Both the position numbers and the translations under genes were made by a program. Shown in pieces: positions 1 through 5,037 of a stretch of DNA of 5,037 nt. The stretch is from an uncultured Shinella sp. (lineage in GTDB: Bacteria > Pseudomonadota > Alphaproteobacteria > Rhizobiales > Rhizobiaceae): the NCBI GenBank assembly GCA_946481465.1, contig CAMLOC010000333.1, forward strand, positions 1 through 5,037, written 5' to 3'. Numbering within the stretch: the first letter of the stretch is position 1; each line of letters begins with the position of its first letter. The notes under the pieces are model-generated. The model saw only the letters and a program-made list of their open reading frames with translations. It ran no database searches and was not told the origin of the DNA.

Positions 1-828
1 CCGCCGCTCGCCATCGACGGCACCGCGCTCACCATCCGCAAGTTCAAGAAGGACAAGCTGACCCTCGACCAGCTCGTCCGCTTCGGCTCGATCACGCCGG
101 AGGGCGCGACGCTGCTCCAGATCATCGGCCGGGTGCGCTGCAACCTCGTCATCTCCGGCGGCACCGGCTCGGGCAAGACGACGCTGCTCAACTGCCTGAC
201 GAACTATATCGAGCGCGACGAGCGCGTCATCACCTGCGAGGATTCGGCCGAACTCCAGCTCCAGCAGCCCCATGTGGTGCGCCTCGAAACCCGCCCGCCG
301 AACATCGAGGGCGAGGGCGAGATCACCATGCGCGACCTCATCAAGAACTGCCTGCGCATGCGGCCCGAGCGCATCATCGTCGGCGAAGTGCGCGGACCGG
401 AGGTGTTCGACCTGCTCCAGGCCATGAACACCGGCCATGACGGCTCGATGGGCACGATCCACGCCAACACGCCGCGCGAATGCCTTTCCCGTATGGAATC
501 GATGATCGCCATGGGCGGTTATACGCTGCCCGCCAAGACGGTGCGCGAGATCATCGCCGGCTCCATCGACGTGATCATCCAGGCCGCGCGCCTGCGCGAC
601 GGCTCGCGCCGCATCACCCACATCACCGAGGTGATCGGCATGGAAGGCGACGTCATCGTCACCCAGGACCTGATGCGCTTCGACATCCAGGGCGAGGACG
701 CCAACGGGCGCCTGATCGGCAAGCATTCCGGCACCGGCATCGGCAAGCCGCACTTCTGGGACCGCGCGCGCTACTTCAACGAGGACAAGCGCCTGGCGGC
801 GACGCTCGACGCGATGGAAAAGCCGTAA
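1..828 (+). CDS. cpaF: CpaF/TadA pilus-assembly ATPase, 3' part (5' end outside window)
   Basis: This is the secretion ATPase of the Tad/Flp (type IVc) pilus, a hexameric cytoplasmic motor that powers pilin polymerisation at the inner membrane. The reading frame is open from base 1, so 275 C-terminal residues are visible; full-length CpaF proteins are roughly 450-500 residues, so some 200 are missing upstream. Seen in order (window residue numbers): a linker rich in basic residues (about 10-20), Walker [10 protein letters not shown] (53-61, bases 157-183), an Asp-box with the acidic pair E80-D81, the Walker B region IIVGEVRG (125-132) with Glu129, and the His-box [12 protein letters not shown] (145-156). 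All nucleotide-binding elements of the GspE/VirB11-like family are intact, so the enzyme should be active. The GTG at 133 lies inside the conserved core just before Walker A and is not a start. The gene ends with TAA nine bases before tadB, which suggests co-transcription. Family assignment is very secure; cpaF, tadA and ctpG are names for the same gene in different species. Confidence 0.96.
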   Translation, partial: PPLAIDGTALTIRKFKKDKLTLDQLVRFGSITPEGATLLQIIGRVRCNLVISGGTGSGKTTLLNCLTNYIERDERVITCEDSAELQLQQPHVVRLETRPPNIEGEGEITMRDLIKNCLRMRPERIIVGEVRGPEVFDLLQAMNTGHDGSMGTIHANTPRECLSRMESMIAMGGYTLPAKTVREIIAGSIDVIIQAARLRDGSRRITHITEVIGMEGDVIVTQDLMRFDIQGEDANGRLIGKHSGTGIGKPHFWDRARYFNEDKRLAATLDAMEKP

Positions 829-837
829 GGGGCAGGG

Positions 838-1848
838 ATGTTCGGACTGGATATCACCATCGTCGCGATCTTCGCCCTGGCGGCCCTTTCCACCGCGGGC
901 CTCGCCTATGGCGTGCTCTTCTCGCGCATCGAGGCGGCGAAGAAGACGGAAAGCCGCATGCGCCGCGTCCAGGCCGCCGAGACCGACCAGGGCAAGGCCA
1001 AGGCCGCGCGCGACCGCATGCAGGAACTGTCCAAGCGCCGCAAGTCCGTGCAGGATTCGCTGAAGGACCTGGAGAAGAAGCAACAGGAGCAGACCAAGCG
1101 CGTCGCCACCACCTTGAAGGCCAGGCTGGTCCAGGCCGGGCTTTCGATCACCATCACGCAGTTCTACCTCCTGAGCGCGGCCGCCGGCCTCTTCGTCTTC
1201 CTGCTCGCCCTTCTTGCCGGCTCCGGCCTGCTCGTCAGCCTCGGCGCGGCCTTCATCGCCGGTGCCGGCCTGCCGCGCTGGGTGGTCGGCTACCTCGTCA
1301 AGCGGCGGCTGAACAAGTTCCTCGAGGAATTCCCCAACTCGCTCGACGTGATGACGCGCTCGATCAAGTCCGGCCTGCCGCTGACCGACGCGCTGCGCCT
1401 GATCGCCGCCGAGGGCCAGGAACCGGTGCGCACCGAGTTCCGCCGGCTGGTCGAGGCACAGCAGGTTGGCCTCAGCGTGCCGGAAGCCTGCGCGCGCATG
1501 TTCACCAACATCCCGCTGCAGGAAGTCAATTTCTTCGCCATCGTGATCGCGATCCAGAGCCAGGCGGGCGGCAACCTGTCCGAAGCGCTCGGCAACCTGT
1601 CACGCGTCCTGCGCGAGCGGCGCAAGATGAAGGCCAAGGTGAACGCGCTGTCGATGGAGGCGAAGGCCTCGGCCGCCATCATCGGCGCCCTGCCGTTCAT
1701 CGTCGCCTTCCTCGTCTACCTGACCTCGCCGGACTACATCATGATCCTGTTCCAGGATCCGCGGGGCCATCTCATCATGGGCGTCTCCGCCGTCTGGATG
1801 ACCATCGGCATCCTCGTGATGCGCAACATGATCAACTTCGACATCTGA
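838..1848 (+). CDS. tadB: TadB, inner-membrane platform protein of the Tad/Flp pilus (T2SSF domain)
   Basis: TadB is one of two GspF-type polytopic proteins that form the inner-membrane platform on which the CpaF ATPase acts. The 336-residue length is usual for the family. Visible parts: an N-terminal membrane segment (about 5-27); a highly charged Lys/Arg/Glu/Gln stretch (about 30-95) likely to be helical or coiled coil; two adjacent hydrophobic segments (about 107-129 and 131-150); then the cytoplasmic T2SSF helical domain (about 155-275), with the typical FPNSLDVMTRSIKSGLPL segment and the QAGGNLSEALGNLS segment; and two closing membrane segments (about 278-296 and 311-330). The ATG at 838 is chosen because AAGGGG (827-832), overlapping the cpaF stop codon, lies five bases upstream. 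The 9-base gap to cpaF and 12-base gap to tadC indicate one operon with likely translational coupling. The order ATPase-TadB-TadC is diagnostic and separates it from the GspF of type II secretion, which is a single larger protein. Also called cpaG or ctpH. Confidence 0.95.
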   Translation: MFGLDITIVAIFALAALSTAGLAYGVLFSRIEAAKKTESRMRRVQAAETDQGKAKAARDRMQELSKRRKSVQDSLKDLEKKQQEQTKRVATTLKARLVQAGLSITITQFYLLSAAAGLFVFLLALLAGSGLLVSLGAAFIAGAGLPRWVVGYLVKRRLNKFLEEFPNSLDVMTRSIKSGLPLTDALRLIAAEGQEPVRTEFRRLVEAQQVGLSVPEACARMFTNIPLQEVNFFAIVIAIQSQAGGNLSEALGNLSRVLRERRKMKAKVNALSMEAKASAAIIGALPFIVAFLVYLTSPDYIMILFQDPRGHLIMGVSAVWMTIGILVMRNMINFDI

Positions 1849-1860
1849 GGGGGCAGGGGC

Positions 1861-2844
1861 ATGTCCGGACTCGTCACCACCCTTACCGACCCGGCCGTGC
1901 TGCTGCCGGCCTTCGTGATGATCGCGGTGCTTGCGACCTTCTACACGCTCGCCGCCCCCTATCTCGACCGCGGCGATCTCGACAAGCGCATGAAGTCCGT
2001 GGCGCTGGAGCGCGAGCAGATGCGCGCGCGCGAACGCGCCCGCATGAACGCGGAAGCCTCCCAGAGCAAGACCTCGCTTCGCGCCCAGAACAACACCTCC
2101 GTGCGGCAGGTCGTCGAGCGGCTGAACCTGCGCGAGGCGCTGGTCGACGCCAATACGATGAACCGGCTCCGCCAGGCCGGCTACCGTTCGCAGAACGCGC
2201 TCAACATCTTCCTTTTCGCGCGCTTCGTGCTGCCCTTCGTCTTCGGCGCCGTCGGCGCCTTCTACATCTTCTTCCTCGGTTATCTCGGCGACAAGCCGCT
2301 GGCGATGCGCATCCTTGCGACGGTCGTCATCGCCTATATCGGCTTCTACGCGCCGAACATCTTCATCTCCAACCGCGTGTCGAAGCGCCAGCTTTCGATC
2401 AAGCGCGCCTGGCCGGATGCGCTCGACCTGATGCTGATCTGCGTCGAATCCGGCATTTCCATCGAGGTCGCCTTCAAGCGCGTGGCCGACGAGATCGCCA
2501 TGGCCTCGCCGGAACTGGCCGAAGAACTGGTGCTGACCACCGCGGAACTCTCGTTCCTCCAGGAGCGCCGCGCGGCCTATGAGAACCTCGGCACGCGCGT
2601 CGGCCTGGAGACGGTGAAATCCGTGACGCAGGCGCTCATCCAGGCCGAACGCTACGGCACGCCGCTCGCCCAGGCGCTGCGGGTCCTGGCCCAGGAATGC
2701 CGCGACCAGCGCATGAACGAGGCGGAGAAGAAGGCCGCCGCCCTGCCGCCGAAGCTGACCGTGCCGATGATCCTGTTCTTCCTGCCGGTGCTGTTCATCG
2801 TGATCCTCGGCCCCGCCGGCATCCAGGTCTCCGACCGCTTCTGA
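1861..2844 (+). CDS. tadC: TadC, second inner-membrane platform protein of the Tad/Flp pilus (T2SSF domain)
   Basis: TadC is the partner of TadB in the inner-membrane base of the Flp pilus. Tad systems use two GspF-like proteins where type II secretion uses one. The product has 327 residues, a normal length. Visible parts: an N-terminal membrane segment (about 11-34); a charged Arg/Glu/Gln-rich stretch (about 36-80); two hydrophobic segments (about 116-142 and 147-169); a cytoplasmic T2SSF domain (about 177-295) with the family-like AWPDALDLMLICVESGIS and ERYGTPLAQALRVLAQE stretches; and a last hydrophobic segment (about 299-320) followed by a seven-residue tail. The start is supported by GAGGGGG (1847-1853), overlapping the tadB stop, seven bases before the ATG. 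It is the last + strand gene of the operon: after its TGA comes a convergent gene, and no convincing + strand U-tract terminator follows. Also called cpaH or ctpI. I see no frameshift or missing segment. Confidence 0.95.
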   Translation: MSGLVTTLTDPAVLLPAFVMIAVLATFYTLAAPYLDRGDLDKRMKSVALEREQMRARERARMNAEASQSKTSLRAQNNTSVRQVVERLNLREALVDANTMNRLRQAGYRSQNALNIFLFARFVLPFVFGAVGAFYIFFLGYLGDKPLAMRILATVVIAYIGFYAPNIFISNRVSKRQLSIKRAWPDALDLMLICVESGISIEVAFKRVADEIAMASPELAEELVLTTAELSFLQERRAAYENLGTRVGLETVKSVTQALIQAERYGTPLAQALRVLAQECRDQRMNEAEKKAAALPPKLTVPMILFFLPVLFIVILGPAGIQVSDRF

Positions 2845-2981
2845 CGCTCACTGCAGGCCGAACAAAAAAGACCCCGGTCGAGAATATCGGCCGGGGCGAG
2901 GTCGTGCTTGGGAGCTGTCTCCAACGTCGTTTCAGCAGAACTGTTGGGCGGTTTTGCGTCCGCGGGCGCCTTTTGCAAGAA
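2845..2981. other. Convergent intergenic region between tadC and the TPR lipoprotein gene
   Basis: This 137-base gap between two converging genes contains the - strand terminator at 2861-2896. The remainder (2897-2981) shows no credible coding frame. It has only weak hairpins: an imperfect stem at 2908-2924, and a 5-bp stem at 2956-2969 followed by CTTTTG on the + strand, which is the only candidate for a + strand terminator and a poor one. Confidence 0.6.
2861..2896 (-). terminator. Intrinsic terminator for the - strand TPR lipoprotein gene
   Basis: A 10-bp stem is formed by CCCCGGTCGA (2872-2881) and TCGGCCGGGG (2887-2896) around a 5-base loop (2882-2886); nine pairs are Watson-Crick and one is G-T. 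On the - strand the stem is followed by T-C and six T residues (complement of A2864-A2869), the classical Rho-independent layout. It starts about 85 bases beyond the stop of the lipoprotein gene. On the + strand it lies 27 bases after the tadC stop but has no T-tract behind it, so any effect on the tad transcript would be limited to 3'-end protection or weak pausing. Confidence 0.85.
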
Positions 2982-3797
2982 TCAGTTGGTGTTGCCGCTG
3001 TCGTCGGCCGCGAGTTTCTTCCATGCGTTCTGCTGGGTCATCATCGCGCGCAGATAGGCGACATTCGCCTCGGCCTGCTCGGAGGTCAGCTCGCGGCGGG
3101 CAATCGTCTCCGCCTCCTGGAAACGGCCCTGCAGGCCGACGGCCAGCGCCAGGTTCTGGCGCACGCCGCTGTCGGCGTTAGGCTGCGAGGCCGCGGAGCG
3201 CAGATAGGTCTCGGCGGTCTTCAGGTCCTTCGCCAGGAGATAGGACATGCCGAGATTGGACAGGACGGAAGGCTCGTTCGGGTTGATGTCGAGCGCCTCG
3301 CGGTAGCGTCCGCGCGCCTCGCCGGCGCGGCCGAGCTGGTCGAGGATCGCGCCTTCGGCCGATTTCAGCCGCCAGTCCGGCCGGTCCGGCGTCTGCGCGC
3401 GCAGGATCGTGTTCAGCGCCTGTTCGAGCTGGCCGGCGGCGGCCTGCGCCTTGCCGTAGGCGGCCAGCACGTCGCGATCGCGCGGATTGTTGATGGCGAC
3501 CTGCTGCATGACGGCGAGCGCCTGGTCGTTGCGCCCGTTCATGCGCAGCACATTGGCATAGTTCACGCCGATGGTGCGGTCCTTCGGGTTCTTCTCGTAG
3601 GCCTTGCCGATCGTCTCGGCGGCGCCGCGCAGTTCCGTCGCATTCATCTCGGCAACCGGCTTCGACATTTTCGGGATGGAGCCGGTCGTGAGGTTGCTCT
3701 TGCCCGCGCAGCCCGCCACCGCGGAGGCGAGGACGAGAAGGGCCGCGCCTCTCAGCAGCCCGGAACGGATTGACAAGCGTGTCTGCGAAGCGGCCAT
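2982..3797 (-). CDS. TadD-like tetratricopeptide-repeat lipoprotein, probable Flp pilus assembly factor
   Basis: The product is a 271-residue exported lipoprotein with TPR repeats. Residues 1-30 form a lipoprotein signal: a basic start with Arg at 7, 11 and 16, a hydrophobic core GAALLVLASA, and the lipobox VAGC with the acylated Cys at 30 (bases 3708-3710). The residue after Cys is Ala, not Asp, which by the enterobacterial Lol rule favours the outer membrane. After a short linker come about four to five TPR-like helical hairpins, near residues 72-105, 107-139, 141-174, 175-208 and a poorer one at 209-240; the YREALDINPNEP part is typical. Such proteins (TadD type) are thought to help assemble or localise the Flp pilus secretin, and the position beside tadC supports that role. 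The gene is convergent with the tad operon and has its own candidate promoter and terminator. I chose ATG at 3797 over the GTG at 3845: it has GGGGA six bases upstream and gives a normal signal peptide. The fold is secure; the exact role is inferred from context. Confidence 0.88.
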   Translation of the reverse strand: MAASQTRLSIRSGLLRGAALLVLASAVAGCAGKSNLTTGSIPKMSKPVAEMNATELRGAAETIGKAYEKNPKDRTIGVNYANVLRMNGRNDQALAVMQQVAINNPRDRDVLAAYGKAQAAAGQLEQALNTILRAQTPDRPDWRLKSAEGAILDQLGRAGEARGRYREALDINPNEPSVLSNLGMSYLLAKDLKTAETYLRSAASQPNADSGVRQNLALAVGLQGRFQEAETIARRELTSEQAEANVAYLRAMMTQQNAWKKLAADDSGNTN

Positions 3798-3803
3798 GAT
3801 AAG

Positions 3804-3808
3804 TCCCC
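3804..3808 (-). promoter_or_regulatory. Ribosome binding site deciding the start of the TPR lipoprotein gene
   Basis: GGGGA on the - strand lies six bases upstream of the ATG at 3797. The alternative GTG start at 3845 would add sixteen residues (four of them Arg) before the signal peptide and would lie only about 15 bases from the predicted transcription start. The ATG is therefore preferred. Confidence 0.6.
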
Positions 3809-3866
3809 GAAGCGATTTCCGCAGGTCGCGGCGGTCAGGAATCACGCCGCAATCTCCGCTCCAGCA

Positions 3867-3895
3867 ATAATCTGTTAACCCTAACAGAGTGTTAA
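3867..3895 (-). promoter_or_regulatory. Candidate sigma-70-type promoter for the TPR lipoprotein gene
   Basis: Read on the - strand, TTAACA (3895-3890) matches the -35 consensus TTGACA at five of six positions. After exactly 17 bases comes GATTAT (3872-3867), matching TATAAT at four of six. Transcription would begin near 3860, leaving a leader of roughly 60 bases before the ATG at 3797. The region is clearly more A/T-rich than its surroundings. Its position in the divergent gap supports the call, but it rests on consensus match only. Confidence 0.5.
3872..3887. promoter_or_regulatory. Palindromic operator-like site in the divergent control region
   Basis: CTGTTA (3872-3877) and TAACAG (3882-3887) are perfect inverted arms around the four bases ACCC. 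The palindrome fills most of the spacer between the -35 and -10 elements of the candidate - strand promoter, where a bound regulator would affect RNA polymerase. Six-base arms in an A/T-rich patch could arise by chance, so this is only a candidate. Confidence 0.35.
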
Positions 3896-3931
3896 TCGCC
3901 TGATTCTCAAGCCCTGCCCAAAGGTTTCGCC

Positions 3932-5037
3932 ATGGCCCCCTTCCAGTTCATCGACCGGCCCTCTCCCTTCAACACGAAGAACGGCAAGACGCTGCCGATC
4001 TTCGCGATCACGCCGGCCCATATCGAGACCGGCTCGATCGACCCGATCGCGCTCGACTGGGCGAAGAAGGCCGGTTTCAAGGCGGAAGCGGGGGCGCTCC
4101 TGATGGTGCCGACGGCGGACGGTCATCTCGGCGGGGCGCTCTTCGGCCTCGGCAGGAACCCGTCCGACGCGCCCTTCCTGACGGGCAAGCTCGCCCGCGC
4201 CCTGCCGGCCGGCGACTGGCATATCGAGACCGCGCCGCTGACGGCCAACCGCCTGGCGCTCGGCTACGGTCTCGGCAGCTACCGTTTCGAGCGCTACAAG
4301 GCCTCCGTCTCGGAAGCGCCGACCCTGCTCATCCCGAGCGATGCCGACGCCACCGATATCAAGCGCCAACTCGCCGGGGTCTTCCTTGCCCGCGACCTCA
4401 TCAACACGCCGACCAACGACATGGGCCCGGATGCGCTGGAGGACGCCTTTCGCGCGCTGGGGGAACACTACAAGGCGAAGGTCTCCGTCATCACCGGCGA
4501 TGATCTGCTGAAGGAGAATTTCCCGCTCATCCACACGGTCGGCCGCGCCTCCGCGCAGGCGCCGCGCCTGCTCGAACTCACCTGGGGCAAGAAGGGCCAC
4601 AAGCGCGTGACGCTGGTCGGCAAGGGCGTCTGCTTCGATACCGGCGGCCTCGACATCAAGCCGTCGAGCGGCATGCTCAACATGAAGAAGGACATGGGCG
4701 GCGCAGCCAGCGTGCTCGGACTCGCCCACATGGTCATGGCGAGCAAGATGAAGCTGCGCCTGCGCGTGTTGATCCCGGCGGTCGAGAACTCGGTGTCGGG
4801 CAAGAGCTTCCGGCCGCGCGACGTCTACGCCTCGCGCAAGGGGCTGACGGTCGAGATCGGCAATACCGACGCCGAGGGCCGCCTCGTGCTCGCCGACGCC
4901 CTGACGGTGGCCTGCGAAGACAAACCGGCGCTACTCGCCGATTTCGCGACGCTCACTGGCGCCGCCCGCGTCGCGCTCGGCGCGTCGCTGCCGGCGATGT
5001 TCAGCAATGACGACAGACTCGCCGCCGACATGGCCAA
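3932..5037 (+). CDS. M17 leucyl aminopeptidase family protein, 3' end outside window
   Basis: This cytosolic two-metal metallopeptidase removes N-terminal residues from peptides and serves peptide turnover. The frame is open from ATG 3932 to the window edge, giving 368 residues. Relatives of this shorter type are about 460 residues, so roughly 90-100 are missing. The N-terminal domain (about 1-150) is shorter than in E. coli PepA (503 residues). The catalytic domain starts near the RDLINTPTNDMGP stretch (154-166). All active-site residues are present with PepA spacing: metal ligands K231, D236, D254, D313 and E315, and catalytic K243 and R317, equivalent to PepA K270, D275, D293, D352, E354, K282 and R356. 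The family signature NTDAEGRL spans 311-318 (bases 4862-4885). The start is supported by AAAGG (3920-3924) seven bases upstream and by a family-typical N-terminus. It is divergent from the lipoprotein gene and not obviously linked to pili. Whether it is closest to PepA, PepB or a rhizobial paralogue cannot be settled here, so no symbol is given. Confidence 0.93.
   Translation, partial: MAPFQFIDRPSPFNTKNGKTLPIFAITPAHIETGSIDPIALDWAKKAGFKAEAGALLMVPTADGHLGGALFGLGRNPSDAPFLTGKLARALPAGDWHIETAPLTANRLALGYGLGSYRFERYKASVSEAPTLLIPSDADATDIKRQLAGVFLARDLINTPTNDMGPDALEDAFRALGEHYKAKVSVITGDDLLKENFPLIHTVGRASAQAPRLLELTWGKKGHKRVTLVGKGVCFDTGGLDIKPSSGMLNMKKDMGGAASVLGLAHMVMASKMKLRLRVLIPAVENSVSGKSFRPRDVYASRKGLTVEIGNTDAEGRLVLADALTVACEDKPALLADFATLTGAARVALGASLPAMFSNDDRLAADMA

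Larger units (their letters stand above)
3798..3931. other. Divergent intergenic control region
   Basis: This 134-base gap lies between the divergent lipoprotein and aminopeptidase genes. It carries the candidate - strand promoter (3867-3895), the palindrome (3872-3887), and a CTAA-N7-TTAA pair (3881-3895). On the + strand I find no convincing -35/-10 pair for the aminopeptidase; GTTAAT (3891-3896) could be a -10 element but lacks a good -35 partner. AAAGG at 3920-3924 is the ribosome binding site of the aminopeptidase gene. Confidence 0.6.

Noticed and set aside
133..135. GTG as a start codon for the CpaF ATPase.
   Set aside because: The frame is open and conserved in style upstream to base 1, and the codon sits within the ATPase core directly before Walker A.
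480..2582. A 700-codon open frame on the + strand in the third frame, crossing the end of cpaF, all of tadB and much of tadC.
   Set aside because: cpaF, tadB and tadC all lie in the first frame, so one GC-rich shadow frame stays open across all three. Its product is an Arg/Pro/His/Gly-rich composition artefact with no domain.
2908..2924. An imperfect hairpin TTGG/CCAA with a bulge in the convergent gap.
   Set aside because: It has only four outer pairs plus two inner pairs with no T-tract on either strand, and is compatible with chance.
2956..2969. A 5-bp hairpin followed by CTTTTG as a + strand terminator for the tad operon.
   Set aside because: The stem is short and contains a G-T pair, and only four T residues follow. 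It is too weak to list as a feature, though it remains the only candidate.
2652..2978. A 108-codon - strand open frame starting just after the lipoprotein gene stop.
   Set aside because: It passes through the intrinsic terminator and then runs antisense to tadC; no ribosome binding site or recognisable motif was found.
2697..3773. A 358-codon + strand open frame running from tadC through the lipoprotein gene.
   Set aside because: It overlaps the tadC end in another frame, crosses the terminator hairpin and is antisense to the TPR gene; its composition is typical of a shadow frame.
3798..3845. GTG at 3845 as start of the lipoprotein gene, adding 16 residues.
   Set aside because: The extension puts several extra charged residues ahead of a signal peptide that is already complete from ATG 3797, which has the better-placed ribosome binding site.
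3881..4729. A 282-codon open frame on the - strand opposite the aminopeptidase.
   Set aside because: It is antisense to a gene with every M17 active-site residue in place, is biased to Arg/Gly/Val, and would end inside the divergent control region.

Overview
The window is GC-rich and codes almost throughout. It looks like chromosomal DNA of an alphaproteobacterium, most probably Rhizobiaceae (Agrobacterium/Rhizobium/Ensifer/Shinella type). The evidence is the strong G/C preference at third codon positions, the Rhizobiales-style CpaF, TadB and TadC proteins, and the neighbouring TadD-like TPR lipoprotein gene. The genus call is an inference from protein style, not from a search.

Layout. Positions 1-2844 (+ strand) hold the 3' end of a Tad/Flp (Cpa/Ctp) type IVc pilus operon. 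It contains the C-terminal ATPase domain of CpaF/TadA (start outside the window), then complete tadB and tadC, separated by 9 and 12 bases. Positions 2845-2981 are a short convergent intergenic region with a good intrinsic terminator that works on the - strand. Positions 2982-3797 (- strand) encode a TPR-repeat lipoprotein of TadD type. Positions 3798-3931 are a divergent control region with a candidate promoter, a palindrome and a CtrA-like TTAA pair. From 3932 to the window end (+ strand) runs an M17 leucyl aminopeptidase-family gene that leaves the window before its stop codon.

How the genes fit together. CpaF hydrolyses ATP on the cytoplasmic side. TadB and TadC form the inner-membrane platform through which it drives assembly of thin Flp pili used in surface attachment. 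The TPR lipoprotein probably serves the outer-membrane side of the same machine (a TadD-like role), but it is transcribed separately and towards the operon. The aminopeptidase is a cytosolic peptide-turnover enzyme and probably an unrelated neighbour that shares only the divergent control region.

Nothing here amounts to a previously undescribed system: the genes belong to known families and look intact. The most interesting part is the 3867-3895 control region, where a -35/-10 pair, a 16-base palindrome and a CtrA-like motif overlap.
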